Notes: generated by a model not told the origin, from the sequence alone. A stretch of 64,000 bases of DNA from Paludibacter sp. (GCA_028710895.1 JAQTTH010000004.1:186001-250000); one strand, 5' to 3'; positions 34,249 through 44,073 are shown, counted from the first letter of the stretch. Numbers and translations: made by a program.

Positions 34249-37200
34249 AAGGCTAAAATGTTTTTCTGGGATTCTAAGAATGCTTCAATCTCGGGTCTGC
34301 ACTTTCCGCAACCGGTTGCAGCACCCGTTGCTGTCAGTAATTCCTCAAACGTGATATTGTTATTTTTCTCAATGGCTGCCAATAAATTGCCTTCACCTAC
34401 TTTGCGACATTTACAAATCACTTTTCCAAGAGCGGGCGATGGGGCTTTGGGCTTGTTGGCCATATTGTATTTCAGTCGGGCTACCAGAATGGCCTTTACT
34501 TCGGGGCGGCAACTACCGCAACCCGTTCCGGCACCTGTTACCTGACAGAGTTTCTCAAAGTTGACGGTTTTATTGTCAATCTCTTCCCACAAATTGCCTT
34601 CGCCCACACTGTTACACGTACAAACCAACCGACCTATAACTGGTTTTATGGCTTTTCCGGTACGTAGTAACTGTTTGCGCTTTTCCGACAATTCAGTTTT
34701 TTGTTTGATGAGATCTTTAAACTCAGGGAATTCCGTTTTGTCACCCAACAAAATGGCACCCACCATAATGTTATTTTGGATGATGCATTTCTTGTAATAC
34801 CGGCTTGAGCGGTCGACCAGAACAATTTCCTCGTAAGATGTGTCGTTTGCCGGCGATTCGGTAATGCCAATGGTACAAAGTTCTAAGCCCGGATATTTGA
34901 GGATGTTCACGTTGGTTGAACCCGAGAAATTGGCTGAAACATCGCCACACAAATGACGCGCTGCAACAACGGCCTGTTCTTCGGCCACAATGCTGATTCC
35001 ATACAAAGTATCGTTATGTTCGGCAATTTCACCAATGGCATATATCGAGTCAATATTCGTTTTCAGGACATCATTCACCACCACACCACGTTGAACTTTT
35101 ATTCCTGCACCTTTAGCCAATTCGGTATTCGGACTAATGCCAATAGCCACAATCACTGCTTTCGCGTTGATTTTATGGCCACTTTTCAGAATAATGGTCA
35201 ACGTCGAATCTGTATTTTGAAGAATGGTTTCGACTTCATCATTCTGATAGAGATTGACGCCACTTTCGAGCATTATTTCCTGAAGAATCTCACCCGAAAT
35301 TTTATCGAGCTGGCGGTTCATCAGTCGCCCAACCCGGTTGATAACATGGATGTCAATATCTTTTGTGTTCAACGAAGCTGCCATTTCCAATCCAAGCAAA
35401 CCGGCACCGACCAGTACCACACTGTCGCCTGGTTGGATATGCTCCACAATTCGCTCGGCATCGCGACGACTCCTGACTGAGAAAACCCCGGGGATAGTCA
35501 TATCAATGGCAGCCGAAACGGTAGCTTTACTGCCTGTTGCCAATACCAACTTGTCGTAGCTGTGCTCCACATTATTCGAATCAACAACCACTTTACGGTG
35601 ACTATCAACTCCTGTCACCCGGTTGTTGGTGTGCAGAATCAAACTCAGTTTGTCCAGTTCGTCCTGACTGATTTTTTGCAGGTCTTGCCATGTTTTTGTA
35701 CCGTACATAAAATCGGGCAATAGAATACGGTTGTAAAACGGATCGGCTTCATCCGAAAACACATGAATCTCGTCATCCGATTTATATTCGCGCATCGTGC
35801 TCACCAATTTAAAGGCAGCATCACCCGCTCCAACCACAATAATTTTTTCGGCAGGTTTTACGTATCGTTTAATATTGGCAATGGTATATTTAAAATCCGG
35901 TTCTTTGGATTGTGCATCCACTCTCGATGATGTCAGGTTGTTGGCTCTCAACAAGTCTGAGCCGGCAATTTTGCCCCAATGCATTGGAACGAAAATAATT
36001 CCCTGTTTAATCTCATCGGTTATTTTTGCTTTTATACGGGCATTTCCGTGCGGCGTTGTCAGTTCTACAATTTCATTTTGCTCAATGCCATAGGTCAATG
36101 CATCATCGGGATGTATTTCGATAAACGATTCGGCAATGTGCTGGCGCAAGCGACTCACTTTCCCCGTCCGGGTCATGGTGTGCCATTGGTCGCGGATGCG
36201 ACCGGTGGTCAATATCAACGGAAAATCCTCAGTTGGCGCATCCGAAAGATTCTCGGGCTCCGGTGCATTTAGTTTTGCACGCGAATCGGGAGTATAAAAA
36301 ATGTGATCGGTAAATAAACGTTCAGTGCCGGCTTCTGCCCCTTTAGGATAAGGCCATTGTGCAGTGCCGTTTGCTAGAAGCAACTCATGACTCAATCCAC
36401 TGATATCAATGCGTGTACCGGCTGTCAAAGCGGCGTGTTCAGCAAAAACGTCAGCGGTAGTTTCAAAATCAAATCCTTTGAAACCCATGGATTTGGCAAA
36501 GTTGCACAGAATTTCAACATCACTTTTGGCTTCTCCCGGAGGATTTAGCACTTTGCTCAGGTAACTAATCCGTCGGTCGGAATTGGTCATTGTTCCTTCT
36601 TTCTCCGACCAACCGGCAGCCGGCAAAATCACATCGGCATACTCGCAGGTAATGCTGTTGTTCGAAATATCCTGAACCACCACAAAACGAGCTTTTTTCA
36701 AGGCTTCTTCCACCAAATGCGCATTGGGCAAGCTCACCAGCGGATTGGTACAAACAATCCATACCGCTTTCAACTTATCTTCGGCCAATGCCTCAAACAT
36801 TTGAGTAGCAGTGTAACCCGGTTTTGATGGAACAGAAGGTACCTCCCAAAATTTGGCGACCTCATCACGATGTTCCGGATTATCCATATTCCGGTGAGCC
36901 GGAAGCAAATTACATAATCCACCCACCTCGCGACCACCCATGGCATTTGGTTGTCCGGTAAGCGAGAATGGTCCGTTACCCGGTTTTCCAATTTTTCCTG
37001 TAATAAGCGATAAATTGATGAGTGATGTATTTTTGAAAACGCCAATAGAGCTTTGGTTCAAGCCCATAGCCCACATACTGATAAACCCTTTCGACTCGGC
37101 AATATAGCTCGCCGCCAGAATGATTTTATCAACAGGAACTTTGCAAATATCAGCCACTTCGTCTAAAGTGCGCAGCATCACTTGTTCTTTCAAAGCAGTA

Positions 37201-37967
37201 AAACCATTGGTGTGGTCTGCAATGAATTCGGCATCAATCTTTTCGTTTTCAATCAACCAACGGGCAATGGCATGGTGCAAATAAACATCCGTTCCGGGTT
37301 GAATTTGCAAGTGCAAATCTGCCGAAGAAGCCGATTGTGTACGACGGGGATCAACCACAATAATTTTGATATCCGGCTTAGCCACTTTGTGCGCTTCCAA
37401 TCGGCGGAAAATAATCGGGTGACAAAAAGCAGGATTTGCTCCGCTAATCAGAAAACAGTCAGCTAATTCAATATCGTTGTAGGAAATGGGCACCGAATCT
37501 TCGCCCAACGATTGTTTATAACCAACCACTGCCGAGCTCATGCAAAGGCGCGAGTTGGTATCAATATTATTTGTACCGATAAATCCTTTTGCCAATTTAT
37601 TCACCACGTAATACTCTTCTGTCAGCAGTTGGCCGGACACGTAAAACCCGACAGAGTCAGGTCCAAATTTATCTATAATGGATTTGAAAACCTTTGTAGT
37701 ACGTTCAATAGCAGCATCCCAACTCACACGGGTTCTCGGACTTTCTTTATCCCAACGCATTTCGGGATACAGGAGTCTGTCCGACTTATTCTCAACAACG
37801 TAATTTAAGTTTCTACCCTTGGAGCACAACATCCCTTTGTTTACAGGATGGTTGGGGTCGCCTTCCACCTGAAGACGCCCCTGTAGATCGGTACTCAGCA
37901 GAATACCACATCCAACCCCGCAAAAAGAGCATGTACTCCTTTGTTTTATTTGTTTTGCTATTGACAT
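34245..37967 (-). CDS. Assimilatory nitrate reductase: catalytic subunit fused to NAD(P)H/FAD and two BFD domains
   Basis: 1240 residues combining functions often encoded by separate nas genes. Residues about 1-700: molybdopterin oxidoreductase with the N-terminal [4Fe-4S] motif CSFCGVGC...MLCSKGRN, SRLCMSSAVVGYK, CTNPLVSLPNA and the C-terminal dinucleotide-binding LTTGRIRDQWHTMTRTGK. Residues about 705-1080: FAD/NAD(P)H oxidoreductase (KIIVVGAGDAAFKLV; SVVLVGAGLLGLEMAASL) like the front of NirB. The C-terminus carries two consecutive BFD-like [2Fe-2S] domains (CTCNSVGEGNL...GTGCGSCRPEV and CKCRKVGEGNL...ATGCGKCRPEI). Electrons could pass from NAD(P)H to molybdenum within one chain. It lies 21 bases after the transporter gene. 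Confidence 0.93.
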   Translation of the reverse strand: MSIAKQIKQRSTCSFCGVGCGILLSTDLQGRLQVEGDPNHPVNKGMLCSKGRNLNYVVENKSDRLLYPEMRWDKESPRTRVSWDAAIERTTKVFKSIIDKFGPDSVGFYVSGQLLTEEYYVVNKLAKGFIGTNNIDTNSRLCMSSAVVGYKQSLGEDSVPISYNDIELADCFLISGANPAFCHPIIFRRLEAHKVAKPDIKIIVVDPRRTQSASSADLHLQIQPGTDVYLHHAIARWLIENEKIDAEFIADHTNGFTALKEQVMLRTLDEVADICKVPVDKIILAASYIAESKGFISMWAMGLNQSSIGVFKNTSLINLSLITGKIGKPGNGPFSLTGQPNAMGGREVGGLCNLLPAHRNMDNPEHRDEVAKFWEVPSVPSKPGYTATQMFEALAEDKLKAVWIVCTNPLVSLPNAHLVEEALKKARFVVVQDISNNSITCEYADVILPAAGWSEKEGTMTNSDRRISYLSKVLNPPGEAKSDVEILCNFAKSMGFKGFDFETTADVFAEHAALTAGTRIDISGLSHELLLANGTAQWPYPKGAEAGTERLFTDHIFYTPDSRAKLNAPEPENLSDAPTEDFPLILTTGRIRDQWHTMTRTGKVSRLRQHIAESFIEIHPDDALTYGIEQNEIVELTTPHGNARIKAKITDEIKQGIIFVPMHWGKIAGSDLLRANNLTSSRVDAQSKEPDFKYTIANIKRYVKPAEKIIVVGAGDAAFKLVSTMREYKSDDEIHVFSDEADPFYNRILLPDFMYGTKTWQDLQKISQDELDKLSLILHTNNRVTGVDSHRKVVVDSNNVEHSYDKLVLATGSKATVSAAIDMTIPGVFSVRSRRDAERIVEHIQPGDSVVLVGAGLLGLEMAASLNTKDIDIHVINRVGRLMNRQLDKISGEILQEIMLESGVNLYQNDEVETILQNTDSTLTIILKSGHKINAKAVIVAIGISPNTELAKGAGIKVQRGVVVNDVLKTNIDSIYAIGEIAEHNDTLYGISIVAEEQAVVAARHLCGDVSANFSGSTNVNILKYPGLELCTIGITESPANDTSYEEIVLVDRSSRYYKKCIIQNNIMVGAILLGDKTEFPEFKDLIKQKTELSEKRKQLLRTGKAIKPVIGRLVCTCNSVGEGNLWEEIDNKTVNFEKLCQVTGAGTGCGSCRPEVKAILVARLKYNMANKPKAPSPALGKVICKCRKVGEGNLLAAIEKNNNITFEELLTATGAATGCGKCRPEIEAFLESQKNILAL

Positions 37968-37988
37968 AAATCCGTTTTAAAATACGAT

Positions 37989-39311
37989 TTATTTTACTCT
38001 TACTTTTTCTGTTACAGCTTCCAATACAGCTTCCGTATTCTTTTCAAATAACGGAACAATGAACAGTGCTGTAAATGCAACCGCTGAGATCCCCATTCCG
38101 ATATAGAATAACCCCGTTTGGTAAGTCACATCTTGCATTTTGAATACGAAGGCCATTAGAATAGCACCTAAGTTCCCGCCCGCACCAACAATTCCCGACA
38201 CAATACCTAATTTTTTCTTGTTTACATAAGGTACTACGGAATAGGTAGCTCCGTTGCTCATTTTTACAAACAAGGCAAACAACAGCATGGTTGCTATAGC
38301 AAAAACCAAGGCTTCGATATGCGAGAACAACATAACGCCAAGTCCTTCGCAGAATACAAATCCGGCCAAAAGCAGACTCCTACCTTTCAACCCTGATTTT
38401 TTATTTACCATGTCGCTAAAAATTCCACCCAGAGCACGGGCAAATAAGTTCATAGCTCCAAATGAGCCGGCAAGGATACCTGCAGTAACGAGACTTACAC
38501 CGAACTTATCAATAAAATAAAGCGAGGCAATATTGTCAATGGTTATTTCCATTCCAAATGAACAGCCATAAATGAGGAATAAAATCCAGACACGGCGGTC
38601 TAACAACACTTCTTTTAGACTTGTTTTTTCTTTGGGGACGTCGGCAGTTTGTTTTTCCAGATCGAGAATGTTTCCTTCGGGTGTATCCTGAGTAAACCGG
38701 TAATAAACAAATGCCATAATAAGCATAGCTATACCAGGTAGCACCATGCTGTATCTCCAGGCCATGTGTGGGCTCAATCCGTAAGCAATAAATCCGCCAA
38801 AAATCAATGGCATAATAATTTGAGCTAAACCGCCGCCCAGATTACCCCAGCCTCCAACCAACGCATTGGCCGAACCAACTATGTTTGTAGCGAACATGCG
38901 TGAAGTATGATATTGCGTAATTACAAATGAAGCTCCGATCACACCGATTCCCAATCTGAAAATCATAAACGACTCATAACTATTGGCAAAACCAATGCAG
39001 ATAACAGGAATTGAACCGATAATCAATAAACCGGTATAGGATAAACGGGGACCAATCTTATCGCATAGCCAACCAAAAATCAGTCGGGCAAAAATGGTTA
39101 TAGAAACCGAAGCAATAATGATATTCCCTATCTGGGGCTTGGTTAAATGAAACTCTTCTCTTACTACCGCCATTAACGGCGCTATGGCAAACCAGGCAAA
39201 GAAACATACCATAAACGACATCCATGTGATGTGAAAAGCACTCATTTGTGGGCTTTTAATGCTGAATAATTTGATTTTATCAGCTCTTCCGTCAGTTATT
39301 TTTGTACTCAT
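37989..39311 (-). CDS. NarK/NasA-type nitrate/nitrite transporter (MFS)
   Basis: Inner-membrane major facilitator protein of 440 residues with about twelve hydrophobic segments. NNP-family signatures: the first helix region FHITWMSFMVCFFAWFAIAPLM, GWLCDKIGPR, and the nitrate signature-like glycine runs ALVGGWGNLGGGLAQIIMP and IVGAGGNLGAILMAFVF. It imports nitrate for the reductase encoded just downstream. It begins 47 bases after the porin gene. Confidence 0.94.
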   Translation of the reverse strand: MSTKITDGRADKIKLFSIKSPQMSAFHITWMSFMVCFFAWFAIAPLMAVVREEFHLTKPQIGNIIIASVSITIFARLIFGWLCDKIGPRLSYTGLLIIGSIPVICIGFANSYESFMIFRLGIGVIGASFVITQYHTSRMFATNIVGSANALVGGWGNLGGGLAQIIMPLIFGGFIAYGLSPHMAWRYSMVLPGIAMLIMAFVYYRFTQDTPEGNILDLEKQTADVPKEKTSLKEVLLDRRVWILFLIYGCSFGMEITIDNIASLYFIDKFGVSLVTAGILAGSFGAMNLFARALGGIFSDMVNKKSGLKGRSLLLAGFVFCEGLGVMLFSHIEALVFAIATMLLFALFVKMSNGATYSVVPYVNKKKLGIVSGIVGAGGNLGAILMAFVFKMQDVTYQTGLFYIGMGISAVAFTALFIVPLFEKNTEAVLEAVTEKVRVK

Positions 39312-39358
39312 AATTGTAGTGTTTGAATTTATATTCCGAATAATTAAATAGTTGTATG

Positions 39359-40387
39359 TTAGAATGCTACAATAAGTCCGGCAGTTATATTTCCGGTACT
39401 TGCAATGGCAGGATTTTTTGAAGTGTTATAGGTATAATCGAGTAGGATTCTCGATTTGTTAGGTAGCCAATAATTCAGTCCAATCAGGTATTGGGTATTT
39501 CCGGTTGTTGCAATCGATTTATTTGTTTCCAGAAAATCGTATTTTAAAATTGGTTGGATGTTTTTAGTGACAAAGTATCCAGCCATGGCATAATATCCGG
39601 CAGCATCTATATTATTGGTTCGGCCGGTAATATATTCTCCTCTGAATAAGGCTTTACCATCATCGTATTTTAATCCGACCGCTGCTCTGCTTTTTTCAGT
39701 TTTAGTTGCTTCAGGACCATATTTACCGGTAAGGTAAGAAGCAGCAAAGCTTAAGGGTTTAATCGGGTTTATGTAGACGCTCCCCAATACATCGATTGTT
39801 GAATTGTCATCCACCGTATTAAAAGTATTACCATTAAATGCCGCAACCTTATAATCAATCAGATTATATCCGGTTTTCTGAAACACACTGCCATTAATGG
39901 AAATCCCAATATCCCGCCCTTTATTCTTTACTCCATTTGTTGCAGATATCAGATTCGAAATAATCTGAGAATTTTCTGCCGTCTCAAGGGTTTTGGGTAC
40001 ATATTGATTTTCGAATGTGTACGGAACTTGAAACTGTCCAACTTGCAAACCGATATATTTCAATGGTTTCCATTCAGCATAAGCATCCAACACTTGTGGC
40101 GAACCTGCCAATTCAAACCGCAACCTGTAGTTTATGGTTTTTGTTGCATTCCCGATTATATCCACTATGGCATTCTTGACTTCGAATCCATTTTTACCAG
40201 TAACAAAAGTTGGGCTTGTGCTTTGAAACCTGGCGTTTATATAGCCACTTATTTTGGGTAGATAGGGAACAACCGCTGCTATTTGCTTAATACTGTCTTT
40301 TCTTTCTATTTTCAATTCAGCTTTTATATTCTGACACAAGGTTAAGAACAGTCCTGCTGACAAGATCAAACTTTTTTTTACCTTCAT
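39359..40387 (-). CDS. Outer-membrane porin, OprO/OprP-like
   Basis: 342 residues with a signal peptide (KVKKSLILSAGLFLTLCQNIKA) and a beta-barrel pattern of alternating residues ending in an aromatic (GLIVAF). PKISGYINARFQ, TINYRLRFELAGSPQVLDAYAEWKPLKYIGLQVGQFQVPY and GINYWLPNKSRILLDYTYNTSK are typical of phosphate-selective porin O/P relatives. As first gene of the nitrate operon it probably admits nitrate across the outer membrane; anion specificity is inferred from context. Confidence 0.85.
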   Translation of the reverse strand: MKVKKSLILSAGLFLTLCQNIKAELKIERKDSIKQIAAVVPYLPKISGYINARFQSTSPTFVTGKNGFEVKNAIVDIIGNATKTINYRLRFELAGSPQVLDAYAEWKPLKYIGLQVGQFQVPYTFENQYVPKTLETAENSQIISNLISATNGVKNKGRDIGISINGSVFQKTGYNLIDYKVAAFNGNTFNTVDDNSTIDVLGSVYINPIKPLSFAASYLTGKYGPEATKTEKSRAAVGLKYDDGKALFRGEYITGRTNNIDAAGYYAMAGYFVTKNIQPILKYDFLETNKSIATTGNTQYLIGLNYWLPNKSRILLDYTYNTSKNPAIASTGNITAGLIVAF

Positions 40388-40481
40388 ACTTTTTAAATTT
40401 TAATTATTCAAATCACATAAGAGAATTAGATACTTTTACGATACGCTTGACAATTATGAATCAATTGTTGTCATTATGTTA

Positions 40482-40557
40482 TTGTAATAATTACAAAAGT
40501 AGACAAATGACATAAAAAAACATGCAATTACACCATATATATAGCATTTTGTGCTAT
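40482..40557 (-). promoter_or_regulatory. Nitrate operon promoter region with two palindromes
   Basis: Minus-strand TACTTTTG (40494-40501) is a good -7 element, but the nearest TTG (40525-40527) is 23 bases away, so the promoter is suboptimal and may need an activator. TTGTAATAATTACAA (40482-40496), a perfect 7-1-7 palindrome, overlaps the -7 element and the start site. A second inverted repeat, ATAGCA-5-TGCTAT (40541-40557), is centred roughly 60 bases upstream of the expected start, a place often used by Crp/Fnr activators. Confidence 0.5.
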
Positions 40558-40761
40558 TTGCTATCGTAATGATATTATTCATGTGCATATTGTTTCAAAA
40601 AGAAAGTAAAAATTGAGTTTGTGTGTCAATATGAAAATATTTGATATTTTTCTGTGTCATAAAATATGAAATGTATATATTTTAATTTCAAATAGTAATA
40701 TTTTATTATGAGATATTTTATGATTTAAAGCCGTTTTCGGCAAACAAATCGTCAAAATAAA

Positions 40762-40799
40762 TAAAATGTAATTTTCCAGGGTAGGAAAATTACATTTTA
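40762..40799. terminator. Perfect 16-bp hairpin
   Basis: Arms 40762-40777 and 40784-40799 around a 6-base loop. The AT-rich outer part gives T-rich flanks on either strand, so it may end transcripts in both directions. It lies in the gene-less interval between the nitrate operon promoter and the integrated element. Confidence 0.55.
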
Positions 40800-41434
40800 G
40801 GCTAGCTGTTTGAAGATTTAAATACGAAGCAAATTGTTGAAGAGAAACACAAAATGGAAATAAAACGAAAGTGATTTCAGCTAACTAAAACCAATGAAAG
40901 AGTGGAGGGTAATTTATATGGTTTTTAAAATCTTAACCGATTTAATCCCCAATTTTTGATGAAAGGGACTTGTATAGTTGGGAAAAATATGTTGATAACT
41001 AAAGAGTTCATTTGTCCCGAATCTTTTAATAGCACTGGAAACTAATATTATATGATTGTTCGTTTATCCATTTGAACAGGTTCTTTAGTCTTGTTTTAGT
41101 CCGACATTCCATAAACCGGGAAGAAAATAACTATATTTGTATACTATTTGAGTTGGTTAGTATTTTCTTTTGCCATCTTCAATACTAAAAACTCGCAATT
41201 TGCCGGGCTAAATAATGTAGTTTCTTGTATTGGTGAGGTAAAACCTAACTTTGGGCGTTGCAAGCACTGTGAACATCACATACTACGAATACTAAAAACC
41301 TAATCTGAATTAAGAATATTATCTTGTTTTACAAGACTTTTATTTTAGCTGGTTTAACCCTCGAGGAGTGAAAAACTTTTAGCTGGTTATAAACAAGATA
41401 AAAGGAAAAATAAAATATAGGCTGGATAAGATAA
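40800..41434. other. Gene-less interval left of the integrated element
   Basis: No credible reading frame. Before integration this DNA lay directly downstream of tRNA-Arg. It contains one candidate structured RNA, listed separately, and nothing else that could be recognised. Confidence 0.5.
41132..41346 (+). ncRNA. Possible structured RNA
   Basis: TATATTTG (41132-41139) could be a -7 element, without a matching TTG. Behind it GAGTT/AACTC plus an 8-bp TTAGTATT/AATACTAA stem (41150-41194) forms a long hairpin. At the far end TCTTGT-ttt-ACAAGA (41322-41336) is followed by CTTTTATTTT, as in a terminator. No RNA family was recognised. Confidence 0.25.
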
Positions 41435-41452
41435 TTAGTAGTCCCGCCGGGA
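41435..41452. repeat. attL
   Basis: TTAGTAGTCCCGCCGGGA, identical to 47866-47883. After this copy the match to the tRNA is lost, which marks the left junction. Confidence 0.85.
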
Positions 41453-41579
41453 CATCAAAATACTTAGTTTTACTTTCCTCGAATTTGTCTGAAACCCTTT
41501 GTTTGTCCGTCTGAAACCCTTATTTATCGGGCATTTACGAATAAGAGAAATAAAGTTAAATAAAGACCAATAAGAAATT

Positions 41580-41623
41580 ATTCTTACCATTATTCTTACC
41601 AGAGTTGTATGTGTGGTAAGAAT
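41580..41623. repeat. Left arm-type repeats of the integrase
   Basis: Two direct ATTCTTACCA units separated by TT (41580-41601), then one inverted copy, TGGTAAGAAT (41614-41623). The paired unit recurs exactly at the right end. They overlap the integrase promoter, so the integrase could repress its own gene. Confidence 0.7.
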
Positions 41624-41635
41624 TTAATATATTTG
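41605..41635 (+). promoter_or_regulatory. Integrase promoter
   Basis: TTG (41605-41607), 20 bases, TATATTTG (41628-41635): full consensus, 30 bases before the integrase ATG. Confidence 0.75.
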
Positions 41636-41665
41636 TAGTGTGTTTAACCAATCATACATACTACA

Positions 41666-43042
41666 ATGGCAAAAATTAGTTTTTACCTCACCAACCCAAA
41701 GACAAAAAACGAAACAAATCTTTATTGTCTTATCAATTACGGACTGTATAGCAATGAATCAGGCGCAAAAAAGTATTTGCCCCTGAAATACTATACAAAT
41801 GTAGTTATTATTCCCGATTTATGGAATAAGGACTTAAACAGGGCAAAGGAATCAAACAAGTGGGCGAACCCTGAAACGTTTGATATTAGTATTCAGGCGG
41901 TCAAAGAATCAGCACGAAAGAATTACAACGCTATTAATTCAGAAATTGAAACCTTTGAACGTACGGCAAAGGAATTAATCAGAACACTTTCCGAAAATGG
42001 AAATGTACCCTCACACGATAAACTCCGATCTGAATTAGATAAGATTTATAAACCTACCAAAGTAACCACCGCACAGGGCGAAACTCCAAAGGAATTTTTT
42101 CCGTTTATCGACTTTTTTATAAATACCGCAACCCGGAAAGAAAACACGATTAAGAGCTACAAAACACTAAAGAATAATTTGTTAGAATATCAAAAGGATA
42201 ATAAAACTACTTTGACATTCGACCGAATAGATATTGACTTTTATAACTCTTTTATCGACTACCTTACAAAACCCAAAACCATAAAAACAAAAACCGGAAA
42301 AACAAAAACGGTTGCGGGACTATCAATAAACACCATCGGCACACGTATAAAGATATTAAAAACCTTTTTGAGTGCTGCAAATGACAGAGGAATAAACGTA
42401 CCGACCGACTATACAAAGAAATCATTCAAAAAACCAAACGAGGAATCATTTTCTATCTATCTGAATGAATCTGAATTGAGGCAAATGTATAATAAGTCAG
42501 ATTTGCCCCTTTATTTGGAACGTGTGAGAGATTTATTCCTTATTGGTTGCTATACAGGTTTGAGGTTTTCCGACCTCACACAGCTCAAAAAAGAGAATAT
42601 AACAGCCGACAATACAATAAATATTACTACGCAAAAAACGAATCAAAAAGTAGTAGTTCCAATCCACCCGGTTGTAAGAGAGATTTTTAAAAAGTACGAC
42701 TATAAACTCCCGAAAATCCCAACGAATCAGAAATTTAATGAGTTTTTGAAAGAGGTTGCAAAACTAGCCAAAATAAAAGAGCCTATTACAATGGAATCAA
42801 CAAAGGGAGGTTTTAAGGTGTCTGAAACTACCGAAAAATTCAATTTAGTAACTAGCCACACCGCCCGCCGTTCCTTTGCTACAAATGCCTTTTTAATGGA
42901 TATGCCGAGTATTTCAATAATGAAAATCACCGGACATAAAACGGAATCGGCGTTTATGAGATATATAAAAATGAGTGCAAAAGATAACGCTATCAAAATG
43001 CAATCACATAAGTTTTTCAATCCTATGTTAATCGCTAAATAA
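41666..43042 (+). CDS. Tyrosine recombinase (site-specific integrase)
   Basis: 458 residues of the Bacteroidetes tyrosine integrase type. An arm-binding N-terminal region (about 1-115) is followed by a SAM-like core-binding domain (about 118-225; NTIKSYKTLKNNLLEYQKD). The catalytic domain has the first Arg in GCYTGLRFSDL, a Lys in the beta hairpin (TTQKTNQKVVVPI), HTARRSFATN with His and second Arg, GHK in ITGHKTESAFMRYI, and the nucleophile Tyr in that same FMRYIK. Its place beside attL and its arm-type repeats fit. The next gene starts within its stop codon. Confidence 0.95.
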   Translation: MAKISFYLTNPKTKNETNLYCLINYGLYSNESGAKKYLPLKYYTNVVIIPDLWNKDLNRAKESNKWANPETFDISIQAVKESARKNYNAINSEIETFERTAKELIRTLSENGNVPSHDKLRSELDKIYKPTKVTTAQGETPKEFFPFIDFFINTATRKENTIKSYKTLKNNLLEYQKDNKTTLTFDRIDIDFYNSFIDYLTKPKTIKTKTGKTKTVAGLSINTIGTRIKILKTFLSAANDRGINVPTDYTKKSFKKPNEESFSIYLNESELRQMYNKSDLPLYLERVRDLFLIGCYTGLRFSDLTQLKKENITADNTINITTQKTNQKVVVPIHPVVREIFKKYDYKLPKIPTNQKFNEFLKEVAKLAKIKEPITMESTKGGFKVSETTEKFNLVTSHTARRSFATNAFLMDMPSISIMKITGHKTESAFMRYIKMSAKDNAIKMQSHKFFNPMLIAK

Positions 43043-43974
43043 TGGAAAAATCACACTTTGTTAATATGGGGGTTAAAGAATTACTCCATGAATTGTTGGA
43101 AAACGATAATGTTCAATTTGGAGAAATTGATATGTATAACCACATAAGGAAATCCACTAATAATTTTGAAATAAAGTGCGTACAACTATTATATGTTGAT
43201 TTATTATGGTTTATCGAAGATATTAGTATGACGTATGAAAATGAAACTTACCCATTATATATACTCTCTGAATTAAATAATTATCACCCCCACGATTTAC
43301 TTAAGTTTAGAAATCCCAAAGTTATTATAAGATTAAAGGAAACAATTAATTATGCTCATTGGGAAGGACACAACCAAAATGAAAATAAATTATCGACATA
43401 TTTAGAATTAGCTAGCATCTTGAATGCGAACAATTATAATTTAGGATTGAAATTAAAATATAAAATAATTCATATTAATGAATATGTGAATATGTTTAAC
43501 GATATATTAAAACAGCTAAAGATTGATATTGAGGTGATGATGAAAGATGACGAATGGAGATTGAAATTAGTTAGGGAAAAAAATGTACCACAACCAAAAC
43601 AACCGCTAACATTTATCGGACTTTTCAAAGATGAATATAAAGGTAAAATTCCAATGTTTTATAATAGATTAATAGCAAACGGATATATTGATAAAAATCA
43701 TAATTGGAGAGAAACCGATATAAAAAACGAACCCGCAAAAGTGTATTTTTGGTTAGTAAATAACGGCGTTATAAAACCTCTAATTAAATCAACTCCCGCC
43801 CTTATATGTTTCTGTAAGGAATTTGGTATAACTGCATACAATGACAACGAACCAACGCCACCCACAGAAATTAGAGCCGTAACAATCAAAAATCTATTAA
43901 AGGTAAAAAAATCTATTTCAAGCGACGAAAAGGAATACTTTCAAAATGTTTTTTTGTCGTTTTTAATCAAATAA
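43042..43974 (+). CDS. Element-encoded protein of unknown function
   Basis: 310 residues, soluble, lysine- and asparagine-rich, no recognised family. The C-terminal third (FIGLFKDEYKGKIPMFYNRLIANGYID, then VYFWLVNNGVIKPLIKSTPALICFCKEFGI) looks like a compact helical domain that could bind DNA. RteC-like regulators of Bacteroidetes elements have been considered, but no decisive motif was found. It overlaps the integrase stop by one base, so it is co-translated with it and may act in integration or excision. Confidence 0.6.
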   Translation: MEKSHFVNMGVKELLHELLENDNVQFGEIDMYNHIRKSTNNFEIKCVQLLYVDLLWFIEDISMTYENETYPLYILSELNNYHPHDLLKFRNPKVIIRLKETINYAHWEGHNQNENKLSTYLELASILNANNYNLGLKLKYKIIHINEYVNMFNDILKQLKIDIEVMMKDDEWRLKLVREKNVPQPKQPLTFIGLFKDEYKGKIPMFYNRLIANGYIDKNHNWRETDIKNEPAKVYFWLVNNGVIKPLIKSTPALICFCKEFGITAYNDNEPTPPTEIRAVTIKNLLKVKKSISSDEKEYFQNVFLSFLIK

Positions 43975-44073
43975 GATATTCCGTTTGTTCCGTTTAGTTC
44001 CGTTACGGAAAAGGAATATAAAATGCTGAATAAGAACAAAGTAATTTCGTGCAAATTCTAAAAACAAAAGAAT

